DNA of 21,288 bases from CAZVWJ01 sp964631325 (GTDB lineage: Bacteria > T1Sed10-126). The notes under the pieces were generated by a model, which was not told the DNA's origin, did not search any database, and saw only the letters and a program-made list of their open reading frames with translations. Shown in pieces: positions 1 through 6,645 of the stretch. The stretch lies in contig CAZVWJ010000043.1 in assembly GCA_964631325.1 (NCBI GenBank), forward strand, positions 1 to 21,288, written 5' to 3'. Each line of letters starts with the position of its first letter. Position 1 is the stretch's first letter. The translations under genes were made by a program, and so were the position numbers.

Positions 1-9
1 TCCTTCGGA

Positions 10-48
10 CGGATAATTCACGACAGTTACGCTGTCGTGAATTATCCG
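10..48. repeat. perfect 17-bp hairpin after the PLD lipoprotein gene
   Basis: A 17-base arm (10-26) pairs perfectly with 32-48 across the 5-base loop TTACG. It lies two bases beyond the stop codon of the minus-strand phospholipase D-like gene. Read from that gene it sits where a terminator should be, but no T-run follows the stem on either strand. It may be a factor-assisted terminator, an mRNA 3' stabilising hairpin or a REP-like element. Confidence 0.6.
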
Positions 49-50
49 GG

Positions 51-1106
51 CTAACCGTCTTTACGCCACAGGTTGAGGAAATAGTCGTTAAGCTCTGCCA
101 CGGTCCGCGGATGCGAGGTTAACAGTCCCGCTTCTGCGTGCATGGAAAATCCGCTGTGGCCCCAGTTCATACTGCTCACCAGCGCCCGGTCGTCGACGAT
201 CAAAAGTTTCCAGTGTGAAGTCTTTTTCTCCGGGTCGCGGCGAACTTTTACTCCGTTTTCTTTTAACCATCTTTCCGTCTTCTTATTGATTTCGTTGACA
301 AAATCAGAATAGTTGCTTTCCTCCAGGATAACCCGCACGTCTACCCCCCGTTCGGCGGCCCGGCTTAACTCTTTGACCGCTTTGTTGACTGGCGAGTTGC
401 TGTATTTTTCTTTGTCAAAATAAGCCTTTAAAATATAAATGCCGAGCCAGATTCGTTTTTTTGCTCCTTTGAATAGCTTTGGTAGGTGGGTTGAAATTTG
501 TCGTCCGGTTAATGTTTTGAATTCCTTGGTTTCCGTTGACTGTAGCTCAGGGTCTTCGTCCGGGCTTGAGTGCAATTCTTCAATCCACTTTGCATAGTGT
601 CCGGCCAGACCGGAATGATTGACTCGAAGATTTACTTCGTTTGTGTTGTATATTGACATTGCACTCCAGTTGGTTGAGCCAATTAAAAAATCTTTCCTGT
701 CCGCTACTATTAGTTTGGCATGAATTTTTCCATAATCACCCCGGCTGACCCAGTTGACATCCGCTCCCATCTGACGCAACCGTCGAATAGCTTTTTGGCT
801 CTTGCCGTCACCGTGGTTTACGATTGCAGTAATTTCAACTCCCCGCCGGCTTGCCTTCTCCAGTTCATCCACTAAGTAATCCACCGCCCCGTCCTCGTTC
901 ATATAGAGCTGACAGAGATGCAGACTTTTTTGAGCCGATCTGATTAACTCCAGCGCATTGTTCATGTAGGCCTTATTAGCAACGACCCGGGCTGATTTAA
1001 CTTTCCCCGGTAAAGTTTGAGTTTCAGGCGCTTCCGAACAGCCGCCTAGCGCTATTACTAAGATTATGACAACAAATACCTGTAGACTCTTTCTGAAATT
1101 TCCCAA
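51..1106 (-). CDS. phospholipase D-like (two HKD motifs) lipoprotein
   Basis: Phospholipase D superfamily protein of about 351 residues, probably anchored to the outer face of the cytoplasmic membrane. The N-terminus has a short basic stretch, a hydrophobic segment and a lipobox ending LGGC (Cys23), so lipid attachment is expected. There are two catalytic HxK(x)4D motifs: His129-Lys131-Asp136, followed by GSTNW, and His298-Lys300-Asp305, followed by SSMNW. Two HKD motifs in one chain make a complete active site. Members hydrolyse phosphodiesters (phospholipids or nucleic acid) or make cardiolipin; the substrate cannot be told here. Start: a GTG at 1115 also opens the frame, but it lies inside AGGTGA, which is well placed as ribosome binding site for the TTG at 1106; I prefer TTG. 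It stands alone, separated from the upstream nuclease gene by a structured 355-base gap. Confidence 0.85.
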   Translation of the reverse strand: MGNFRKSLQVFVVIILVIALGGCSEAPETQTLPGKVKSARVVANKAYMNNALELIRSAQKSLHLCQLYMNEDGAVDYLVDELEKASRRGVEITAIVNHGDGKSQKAIRRLRQMGADVNWVSRGDYGKIHAKLIVADRKDFLIGSTNWSAMSIYNTNEVNLRVNHSGLAGHYAKWIEELHSSPDEDPELQSTETKEFKTLTGRQISTHLPKLFKGAKKRIWLGIYILKAYFDKEKYSNSPVNKAVKELSRAAERGVDVRVILEESNYSDFVNEINKKTERWLKENGVKVRRDPEKKTSHWKLLIVDDRALVSSMNWGHSGFSMHAEAGLLTSHPRTVAELNDYFLNLWRKDG

Positions 1107-1115
1107 GAAAATCAC

Positions 1116-1470
1116 CTGTAATTAAATTTTGTAACTGTTTAGCGTATAAGTAAGTGTTTAGCGTATCTCTAAAATCCCTCATCGAATAGCGAATCGTGCT
1201 CCCTGTTTGACGGATTTTTACATTTTCAAGGATCAGGATGAGCCGGTTTTGAAAATGTAACCCTCAGAGCCCAGCAGTCAATAGGGGACCTACAGAATTA
1301 ATCTTATGGTCCCTCTGATGACGCCCGATTGACTGCTGGGCGAGAATGAGTCTCACAGGGAGTATGATTCGCAGTTACAGGGGGCGCGCTAAACAAGTAC
1401 GCGTATAACTTCGATTCGACGTCTGCGGGCGAATCGCAAAGCCCGGGGGCGCAAAACAATAACTAAATTT
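1116..1470. repeat. 355-base gap of nested inverted repeats; possible structured RNA or MITE
   Basis: No open frame with a ribosome binding site was found here. The gap holds an ordered set of inverted repeats: outermost GTTTAGCG (1156-1163) with CGCTAAAC (1387-1394); inside it 1189-1206 with 1355-1372 (16 of 18 bases pair); inside that two side-by-side hairpins, 1218-1229 with 1249-1260 (12/12) and 1269-1282 with 1328-1341 (14/14, itself enclosing GGGACC 1285-1290 with GGTCCC 1309-1314). Further hairpins are 1412-1418 with 1430-1436 and, as an alternative, 1426-1430 with 1441-1445. TGTTTAGCGTAT occurs twice as a direct repeat (1136-1147, 1155-1166). I do not recognise it as a known riboswitch. 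Confidence 0.6.
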
Positions 1471-2877
1471 TTATACGTGAATTTTTGGAACACCGGGTTT
1501 TATGAATTCAACTTCGTCCTTGTTGATTCGAGCTTTTTCTAAATATTCAGGAACGTGGCATTGCCAGCCTAACTCGTCCTCAATCAATAAACGTAGTGAA
1601 TCTGATGATTCCTCTGTGCCGTGAACCAGGAGGGTTGTTTCCGGAGCAGAGTTTAATTCGTTCAGCCATTCGAGTATTTCGTTGTAATCGGAATGTGCAG
1701 ACAGGTTGTTCAGCCGGTCTATTTTGGCATGTATTGGGATGTAATCCCCGTGTATTTTAACCGAATTGGCTCCGTTTAACATTTTTGATCCCCTTGTTCC
1801 GGGAGCCTGGTATCCGACAAATAGAACAAGATTTTTTTCTTTTGGCCCATAGACTTTAAGGTGGTGCAAAACCCGGCCACCGGTCGCCATCCCACTGGCA
1901 GAGATCACTATTTTAGGATTCGGATTTTTGTTAATTGCTTTTGATTCTTCAACGCTATTGGTAAAAGTTATTGCCTCACTTAACGCTGCACATCCCTCCT
2001 TGTCCAGACGGTGGAGGGCAGAGTGCTGGTTAAAAACTTTTGTTACACTGACTGCCATTGGGCTGTCCAGGTAAACAGGTAAATCAGGAATTTTTTCTTC
2101 CTCCATTAGCTGTTGGAGAAAATAGCTGATGATCTGAGCCCGTCCTACCGCAAACGAGGGTATAAGTACTGTACCATCCCGTTTTACCGTCTGATTGATA
2201 ATCCCTGCCAGGCGCTGTTGAGGGTCACAATCTTCGTGAGATCTGTTTCCGTAAGTTGATTCAAGCACAAGGAAATCCGGAGTCTCTTCGGTTGCCGGTG
2301 GTTTCATCAATGGTGCCTCTGGCCGACCCAGGTCGCCGGAAAACAAAATTTCAGTATCCTGGTTTGAAATTTTAGCCAGTGCCGCTCCGAGAATGTGGCC
2401 GGCCTGGGAAAAATTGACTTGCAGCCCTTGGGCTGCTTGAAAGTTTTGTTTATAAGGACGCGGTTGAAAATGTTCCAGAGCTTTGTGGGCCATTTCCTCA
2501 GTATACAGGGGCCTGGCCGGACTGTGACTGGTAAACCCTTTCTTATTAGCATACTTTGCATCCTCCTCCTGAATCCGGCCGCTGTCGGGAAGCATAATTT
2601 CACAGAGTTCCTGAGTTGCTTCCGTGCAGTATATCGGCCCGTCAAACCCTTCCTTAATCAGCCGGGGAAGATAACCGCTATGATCAATGTGAGCGTGGGT
2701 TAGCACGACCCCGTCCAGTTCACCGGCTTCAAAGGGCAGAGGAGTCCAGTTGCGCTGTCGCAGGTGCTTGTATCCCTGAAAAAGCCCACAGTCCACAAGT
2801 AATCGATTTCCACTTTCGCGCACTAAAAATTTGGAACCGGTTACCGTTCCTGTCGCACCAGCAAATATTATTTCCAT
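1471..2877 (-). CDS. beta-CASP metallo-beta-lactamase RNase (Ysh1/CPSF-like)
   Basis: Predicted zinc-dependent RNA endo/exonuclease of the metallo-beta-lactamase/beta-CASP family (the group annotated as Ysh1 or CPSF73-like), 468 residues, cytoplasmic. Seen in order: the metal-binding motif HAHIDH (61-66), SQAGHILGAA with His161, FSGDLGR with Asp182, the LESTYGNR stretch starting the beta-CASP insert at about 205, the SASGMATGGR turn in the second half, then LSAHSDY and LVHGTEE, which carry the late conserved histidines. Length and motif order fit a complete enzyme. ATG 2877 has AGGAGA 8 bases upstream. The gene starts only 14 bases after moaB ends, so it is probably co-transcribed with moaD-moaE-moaB although no molybdopterin role is known for this family. 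The RNA substrate is unknown. Confidence 0.88.
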   Translation of the reverse strand: MEIIFAGATGTVTGSKFLVRESGNRLLVDCGLFQGYKHLRQRNWTPLPFEAGELDGVVLTHAHIDHSGYLPRLIKEGFDGPIYCTEATQELCEIMLPDSGRIQEEDAKYANKKGFTSHSPARPLYTEEMAHKALEHFQPRPYKQNFQAAQGLQVNFSQAGHILGAALAKISNQDTEILFSGDLGRPEAPLMKPPATEETPDFLVLESTYGNRSHEDCDPQQRLAGIINQTVKRDGTVLIPSFAVGRAQIISYFLQQLMEEEKIPDLPVYLDSPMAVSVTKVFNQHSALHRLDKEGCAALSEAITFTNSVEESKAINKNPNPKIVISASGMATGGRVLHHLKVYGPKEKNLVLFVGYQAPGTRGSKMLNGANSVKIHGDYIPIHAKIDRLNNLSAHSDYNEILEWLNELNSAPETTLLVHGTEESSDSLRLLIEDELGWQCHVPEYLEKARINKDEVEFIKPGVPKIHV

Positions 2878-2891
2878 CTCAATTTCTCCTT

Positions 2892-3383
2892 TTATTGCTC
2901 AATTATTTCTAACAGGTGATGCAGGGTCTCTAATATAATTTTTTCCATGGCCAATTTTACTGCCTCCGGTGAGCCGGGCAGCATAAAGATTACGTCATTA
3001 CCACTCCGCCCGGCTGCGGCCCGGCTGAGTATACAGCGTGCTCCTACTTGTTCGTAGCTGAGTTGTTGAAACAAACCGGAAAATGCCGGCAATTTCTTGT
3101 CAATTAAAGGAATTAATTCTTCAATCGTTCGGTCCCGGTCCCCGACTCCGGTACCGCCGGAACTGATCACAACCCTTACTTCCTCTCGCTTCAATGCAGT
3201 TTTTACAGCTCGCCTTATATTATTCGGCTCTTCCCGGAGAATCTCGTGACCGCTTAGAGTGAATTGCGAATTTTTAATTTTTTCTTTCATTATCTCTCCT
3301 GAACGGTCTTCTTCCGGTTGTCGGGTATCACTGATTGTAAAAAGCTTGATCCCAATATTTGCCGGGCAGATTACCTCATTCAT
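2892..3383 (-). CDS. moaB: MoaB/MogA-type molybdopterin adenylyltransferase
   Basis: Member of the MoaB/MogA family, which activates molybdopterin by adenylylation before metal insertion. The protein is 163 residues, about the size of E. coli MoaB. Visible signatures are the nucleotide/pterin-binding loop SSGGTGVGDRD (from 74) and LPGSPEA (135-141). The frame is open to a more upstream ATG at 3425, but ATG 3383 is preferred: it gives the family length and overlaps the end of moaE within ATGAATGA, typical of translational coupling, whereas the longer form would overlap moaE by 50 bases. MoaB and MogA are hard to tell apart by eye, and some MoaB proteins lack activity. It is third in a moaD-moaE-moaB cluster. 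Confidence 0.88.
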   Translation of the reverse strand: MNEVICPANIGIKLFTISDTRQPEEDRSGEIMKEKIKNSQFTLSGHEILREEPNNIRRAVKTALKREEVRVVISSGGTGVGDRDRTIEELIPLIDKKLPAFSGLFQQLSYEQVGARCILSRAAAGRSGNDVIFMLPGSPEAVKLAMEKIILETLHHLLEIIEQ

Positions 3384-3831
3384 CGTCTTTCCACCGGGAC
3401 TTGTTTTCGATCCATTTTTCTCCATCTTCGTAGTGTTCTTTTTTCCAGATTGTAAGTTTGTTTTTGAACTCGTCGATTAAAAAACGACAGGTTTTAAAAG
3501 AAGCGTCGCGGTGAGGTGAAGCCACTGCAATGGCTGTCGATGCTTCACCGGTTTTTACCTTTCCTGTCCGAAAAGCCGCCACCACGTTTAAGGGCTGGCG
3601 ATACCCAAATTTTTCCCGGGCGGTTTCAATTAGTTGGGTTGCCTTCTCTCGAAGCATCTCCGGGTAACACTCGTAATAAAGATGGATTACTTTCTTACCG
3701 CGGTTTTGTTTTCGCACTGTTCCGAGGAAGGTCACTGCTGCACCGGTGTTCGGTGTTGAAACTGAAGAACAAAGCTCGGGAAGAGAAAAATGTTCGGACT
3801 CGGAATAGATTTTAACGGAAGTAACCGGCAT
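3376..3831 (-). CDS. moaE: molybdopterin synthase catalytic (large) subunit MoaE
   Basis: Large subunit of molybdopterin synthase, 151 residues. With MoaD thiocarboxylate it adds two sulfurs to cyclic pyranopterin monophosphate to make the dithiolene of molybdopterin. Family motifs are in order: GAAVTFLGTVR (30-40, conserved Arg40), LYYECYPEM (51-59), SPHRDASF (105-112) and the catalytic-lysine region LTIWKKEHYEDGEKWI (126-141). The usual HR.G motif before the GEA turn reads FRTG here (87-90), so His is replaced by Phe. Start ATG 3831 lies one base after the moaD stop. Its ribosome binding site GGAGG is formed by the last glycine codons of moaD, so translation is almost certainly coupled. Confidence 0.93.
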   Translation of the reverse strand: MPVTSVKIYSESEHFSLPELCSSVSTPNTGAAVTFLGTVRKQNRGKKVIHLYYECYPEMLREKATQLIETAREKFGYRQPLNVVAAFRTGKVKTGEASTAIAVASPHRDASFKTCRFLIDEFKNKLTIWKKEHYEDGEKWIENKSRWKDDE

Positions 3832-3832
3832 G

Positions 3833-4087
3833 CTATCCTCCCCCCACCGGTGGCAACAATGCGATTTCGTCGCCCGGCTTTACTGTGGTTGATTCCGGTT
3901 CACAAATATCCAGATTAACAGAAAAAGCTGAAGAGGAAATAAGTGTTTCTATTTCAGGATGCTTTGCTACCAACTGAGCAATAAAATCTCCCAGCTTTAT
4001 AGAATTTTCAATTTCTATTTCTTCAGACCTTTTACCGACCTCTTCCCGAAATCCGGCAAAATAACGAACGTGAACAGTGTTTTCCAT
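3833..4087 (-). CDS. moaD: molybdopterin synthase sulfur-carrier (small) subunit MoaD
   Basis: Ubiquitin-fold sulfur carrier of 84 residues. The C-terminus PPVGGG ends in the diglycine that is adenylylated by a MoeB-type enzyme, converted to a thiocarboxylate and inserted into the MoaE active site. The N-terminal strand VRYFAGFRE and the PGDEIALLPPV block before the tail are typical. ATG 4087 has GAGG 9 bases upstream. It is the first gene of the moaD-moaE-moaB cluster. moaA, moaC, moeA and moeB are not in this window and must lie elsewhere if the pathway is complete. Confidence 0.92.
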   Translation of the reverse strand: MENTVHVRYFAGFREEVGKRSEEIEIENSIKLGDFIAQLVAKHPEIETLISSSAFSVNLDICEPESTTVKPGDEIALLPPVGGG

Positions 4088-4442
4088 ACTTTTGTCCTCA
4101 AACTCAACGCTGGAATAAAATTAGAACTTCGAAATGACTCTTCCCCTTTGATGGGGGAAGGCCTGTGATGCGTACGCGTTATACAGATGGGGGTGAAAAA
4201 TTATCAGAACTAATTTCTCCTGTCTCGAACGGGTTTCCTCCTCATCTTAGTCCTCTCCCACCAGGGGACAGGAGATTCATTTTGAGGTTCTGGAATTAAA
4301 TTAGATCCCGTGGATTAATCACAAGCCTTTGTTATTATAAAATATATGCTTCGTTTTGTCCCTCAATTTATCGTGGAATAAAACTTATCTTTATTATCGT
4401 TATACTTAAGGAACCCAAAATTAATAGTGGAGGTATGTGACA
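4088..4442. repeat. intergenic region with REP-like hairpin repeats between divergent moaD and the dnaJ-like gene
   Basis: There is no convincing gene here. CTTCCCC (4140-4146) pairs with GGGGAAG (4154-4160), and AGATGGGGGTGAAAA follows; the same unit returns at 18272-18310, but here 24 bases (4161-4184, including GCGTACGCGTTATAC) separate the two parts instead of four. A second hairpin is CTCCTGTC (4217-4224) with GACAGGAG (4267-4274), spanning a CCTCTCCCACCAGG motif that also occurs near 5340. The last 100 bases are AT-rich. TATACT (4401-4406) is a possible -10 box for the downstream gene, but no -35 is visible. No CIRCE or other heat-shock operator was seen. Confidence 0.55.
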
Positions 4443-5153
4443 ATGCCACAAACCAACGCGCAGAAAAATTATTACAAAGTTCTTGGTGTGGACGAGGATG
4501 CCAGCCAGGAAGAAATTAAAAAGGCCTACCGGAAGCTCGCCCAGAAATGGCACCCCGACCGTTCTGATCATCCGGATGCCGAAGAAAAATTTAAAGAAAT
4601 CGGGGAAGCTTATGCCGTTTTGAGTGACGAGGAAAAGCGTAAACAATACGACCAGTTTCGTAAATACGGTCACTCCGGCGGCCGGGGAGGCTTTCAGTTT
4701 GACGCCGATGGGTTTGATTTTTTCGATCTGTTTCAACAGGCAGCCGGTGGTGGGCAACGCAGTCGCCAGGCGGGCGGTGAACAGATCTTTAATGAGATTT
4801 TTGGAGGCGCCGGGGGGCAGAGATCCACCCGGGGAGGTCGTCAACAGTTTACCTGGTCTCCCGGTGGTGGAGCTTCAACAGCCGGTACTTCCCGGGGCTC
4901 AGCCCGTCAGAATCAGGTTAAAATCGAACGCCGAATACCGCTTAAACTGGCCTTGCTGGGTGGTAAGTTAAAGGTAAAAACTCCAACCGGAGAAATGGTA
5001 AAATTAAAAATAGATCCCGGGACCCAACCTGGTACCAAAAAAAGAATTCCAAAGAGGGGAGGCGGGGGTCGGGACCTGATAGTTGAACTCGATATTAAAA
5101 TCCCCCGGGACTTAACCACCCGCCAGAAGGAATTGATTAAAAAGTATTTTTAA
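4443..5153 (+). CDS. short DnaJ/CbpA-type co-chaperone (J domain, G/F linker, single C-terminal domain)
   Basis: Hsp40-family co-chaperone of 236 residues. The J domain (about 9-72) has the HPD motif at 37-39 needed to stimulate the DnaK ATPase. A Gly/Phe/Gln-rich linker (about 73-155) and one C-terminal beta domain (about 159-236) follow. That domain, with LKLALLGGKLKVKTPTGE, PGTQPG, DLIVELDIKIP and a final RQKELIKKYF, matches the second C-terminal domain of DnaJ. The zinc-finger region and first C-terminal domain are absent, so it is shorter than CbpA (about 300) or DnaJ (about 375). GGAGG (4429-4433) is 9 bases before ATG 4443; an in-frame GTG at 4437 is too close to be the start. No dnaK or grpE is next to it. 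Client range is unknown. Confidence 0.88.
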   Translation: MPQTNAQKNYYKVLGVDEDASQEEIKKAYRKLAQKWHPDRSDHPDAEEKFKEIGEAYAVLSDEEKRKQYDQFRKYGHSGGRGGFQFDADGFDFFDLFQQAAGGGQRSRQAGGEQIFNEIFGGAGGQRSTRGGRQQFTWSPGGGASTAGTSRGSARQNQVKIERRIPLKLALLGGKLKVKTPTGEMVKLKIDPGTQPGTKKRIPKRGGGGRDLIVELDIKIPRDLTTRQKELIKKYF

Positions 5154-5422
5154 TCGTTTGTCCCCCGTCATTGCCGGGCTTGATCCGGCAATCCATTTTT
5201 CAAGATTTTGAATCCCCCGCGTTCACGGAACGCAAGTCCCGGGTTCCCGGTGCCTTGCGTCCCCACCTGAAATGGCGTTGTGGTATGAATATAAAAGAGT
5301 TCCCCCTTGGGGGATACCTGTTCATCCGCAGGGCAGGCTCTCTCCCACCAGGAGAGAGGATAGATGAGTAGTTACAAATTCTGTTTCGTGAAGAGGAAAG
5401 TATTTAGAAAGGAGTAGTTTAG
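5154..5422. repeat. cluster of palindromic REP-like repeats
   Basis: There is no credible gene; the open frame at 5171-5371 is made of repeats. Seen: ATTGCCGG (5170-5177) with CCGGCAAT (5185-5192), followed by CCATTTTT; GCGTTC (5219-5224) with GAACGC (5228-5233); TCCCCC (5301-5306) with GGGGGA (5309-5314); CTCTCTCC (5338-5345) with GGAGAGAG (5351-5358). The first matches the style of the CGTCATTGCCGGGCTTGA-type repeats scattered through many bacterial genomes. Confidence 0.6.
5170..5199 (+). terminator. probable terminator of the dnaJ-like gene
   Basis: An 8-bp stem (5170-5177 with 5185-5192, loop GCTTGAT) begins 17 bases after the stop codon and is followed by CCATTTTT. The stem is also part of a dispersed-repeat unit, so the terminator role is likely but not exclusive. 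Confidence 0.45.
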
Positions 5423-5809
5423 ATGGAACAATTTACCGTGAGTTCGAAGAAACACACTGACGTAATTGAGATAACCAGGGAGGTAAACAAAAAACTTTCT
5501 GGATTAGAATTGAATTCCGGAGTAAATATCTGGGTTCCCCATACTACTGCCGCAGTTACTGTAAATGAATCGGCTGATCCAAGCGTAATGTCTGACCTGG
5601 TCGATCAACTTGCCGAAGTCATTCCCTGGGAAAATAATTACAACCATCGGGAAGGAAATTCTGCGGCTCATATTAAATCGGTGTTGACGGATTGCCACCA
5701 GTGGGTTCCGGTGGTAAACGATGAGCTAAAGCTGGGTCGCTGGCAGGGAATCTTTTTTTTAGAATGGGATGGCCCGCGAACTAGAAAAATCCAACTTTTT
5801 CCTGACTAA
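5423..5809 (+). CDS. yjbQ: YjbQ family protein (UPF0047), secondary thiamine-phosphate synthase-like
   Basis: Compact cytoplasmic protein of 128 residues in the YjbQ/UPF0047 family. Some members show weak thiamine-phosphate synthase activity in E. coli complementation; the true role is unsettled. Conserved features: HTTAAVTVNESADP near residue 41, the putative metal-site stretch HREGNSAAHIKS, and the closing block LGRWQGIFFLEWDGPR. Length is near the family norm. GGAG (5411-5414) stands 8 bases before ATG 5423. No thiamine genes are nearby. Its TAA overlaps the stop codon of the convergent BON-domain gene, so no terminator separates the two. Confidence 0.88.
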   Translation: MEQFTVSSKKHTDVIEITREVNKKLSGLELNSGVNIWVPHTTAAVTVNESADPSVMSDLVDQLAEVIPWENNYNHREGNSAAHIKSVLTDCHQWVPVVNDELKLGRWQGIFFLEWDGPRTRKIQLFPD

Positions 5810-6144
5810 ATTTGTCGCCGGGGTTCAGAAAGATCATCAAAGCTGTTATCCCGACCGGAAAAATCCAAACCTTCTCTTGCACTACCGTCCATAGATTCTT
5901 CGGCCGTTTGTATGCCCTCATCTATTACTACGTCAAAGTCGACGTCTTCCAAACCCAGTCCGTCAAAGAGTAACTTTTCCAGTTCTTCGCTGTCTCGAAT
6001 ATTTCCAACAGAGCCCCACATCGTCACAAATCCATCTTCAACTTCAATTTCAAGATTGTCAGTATTTACATCCAGGGCTGTTTCTATTTCATCAATAATA
6101 TGGTCGTAAAGCTCTTCGTCACTGAGCGTCTCTTCTCCACTCAT
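5806..6144 (-). CDS. acidic BON-domain protein
   Basis: Small, very acidic protein of 112 residues. A BON domain is visible from about residue 13 to 82: a helix (DEELYDHIIDEIETALDV), then EIEVEDGFVTMWGSVGN, the typical strand-Gly-x-Val pattern, then a second helix and a strand (DVDFDVVID). BON domains bind membranes or peptidoglycan and occur in osmotic-stress proteins such as OsmY. There is no signal peptide or membrane segment, so this one should stay in the cytoplasm. The C-terminal 30 residues look disordered. AGGAGG stands 8 bases before ATG 6144, and a good promoter lies upstream (6186-6214). It converges on yjbQ with a 4-base overlap of the two genes. Confidence 0.72.
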   Translation of the reverse strand: MSGEETLSDEELYDHIIDEIETALDVNTDNLEIEVEDGFVTMWGSVGNIRDSEELEKLLFDGLGLEDVDFDVVIDEGIQTAEESMDGSAREGLDFSGRDNSFDDLSEPRRQI

Positions 6145-6367
6145 TGTCCGGCCTCCTAAAGAGTATAAGAACGTTTGACCGCTATAAATTAATAAATCCT
6201 TCGCAATATGTCAAATAAAAAATTCACATTTTACTAAAAAACTTCCCCATTTTTTTATTACCACTCTTATAACGGCCATAGGAGACAAAATATTCCGAGC
6301 ATTTTGTGGGTTAGGAGATGGTATACCAACGCTCTAATTGTAAGGTGGGGAGCTACGGCCGGAACAG
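6145..6367. other. AT-rich spacer between the BON gene and the small acidic gene
   Basis: Besides the BON promoter, this 223-base spacer holds an inverted repeat ACAAAAT (6285-6291) with ATTTTGT (6301-6307, 9-base loop), and the palindrome GGTATACC near 6320. No gene was found. The repeat could be the end of the upstream transcript or a regulator site; the sequence does not decide. Confidence 0.4.
6186..6214 (-). promoter_or_regulatory. sigma70-type promoter of the BON-domain gene
   Basis: On the minus strand TTGACA (6214-6209) is followed after exactly 17 bases by TAATTT (6191-6186). The -35 is perfect and the -10 matches 4 of 6 bases. A transcript would start near 6179, about 35 bases before the ATG, leaving room for the AGGAGG site. 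It makes the BON gene independent of the small gene upstream. Confidence 0.6.
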
Positions 6368-6589
6368 TCAGGGGACTTCGAAGCTGCTTACCTCTTCAAC
6401 TTCGTGTTCCTGTTCTTCTTCTTCTTTGTTTATTCCGTGGATGACGTGTTTTATAAACCGGCCATTCAAAGTTTCGTAGTAAGTGATCTTTTTTGTGTCG
6501 TCGGGACCGGTCCCCAAAATTTTTTCATCGAGCTTTTTTCCCTCAAAAGAAAATTCATCTTCCCTTTTACCTATCGTAAAACTTTGCAT
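6368..6589 (-). CDS. small acidic hypothetical protein
   Basis: A 73-residue protein that I do not recognise. It is read as real because ATG 6589 has a strong GGAGG site 7 bases upstream and a TATAAT box (6640-6645, minus strand) lies about 50 bases further out. The N-terminal half is mixed polar with DDTKKITYYETLNGRFIKHV in the middle, which could be a short beta-sheet domain; the end is a Glu-rich tail (EEEEQEHEVEEV). There is no signal peptide, membrane segment or cysteine. It is divergent from clpB, so the two could share regulation. Confidence 0.6.
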   Translation of the reverse strand: MQSFTIGKREDEFSFEGKKLDEKILGTGPDDTKKITYYETLNGRFIKHVIHGINKEEEEQEHEVEEVSSFEVP

Positions 6590-6639
6590 TTTTTTACCTC
6601 CTGAAAAAATCCTCTCAACAAGGTTAAATTTTCACTACT

Positions 6640-6645
6640 ATTATA
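6640..6645 (-). promoter_or_regulatory. possible -10 box for the small acidic gene
   Basis: TATAAT on the minus strand, about 50 bases before ATG 6589. No good -35 hexamer is found 16-18 bases upstream, so the promoter is tentative. Confidence 0.35.

Noticed and set aside
4088..4442. Moco riboswitch before moaD, or CIRCE/CtsR operator before the dnaJ-like gene
   Set aside because: No TTAGCACTC-N9-GAGTGCTAA, no GGTCAAA repeats, and hairpins here belong to dispersed repeats.
4368..4844. 158-residue minus-strand frame
   Set aside because: Antisense to the J domain and Gly-rich linker of the dnaJ-like gene; no family resemblance.
5171..5371. 66-residue plus-strand frame
   Set aside because: Lies within palindromic repeats and has no ribosome binding site.
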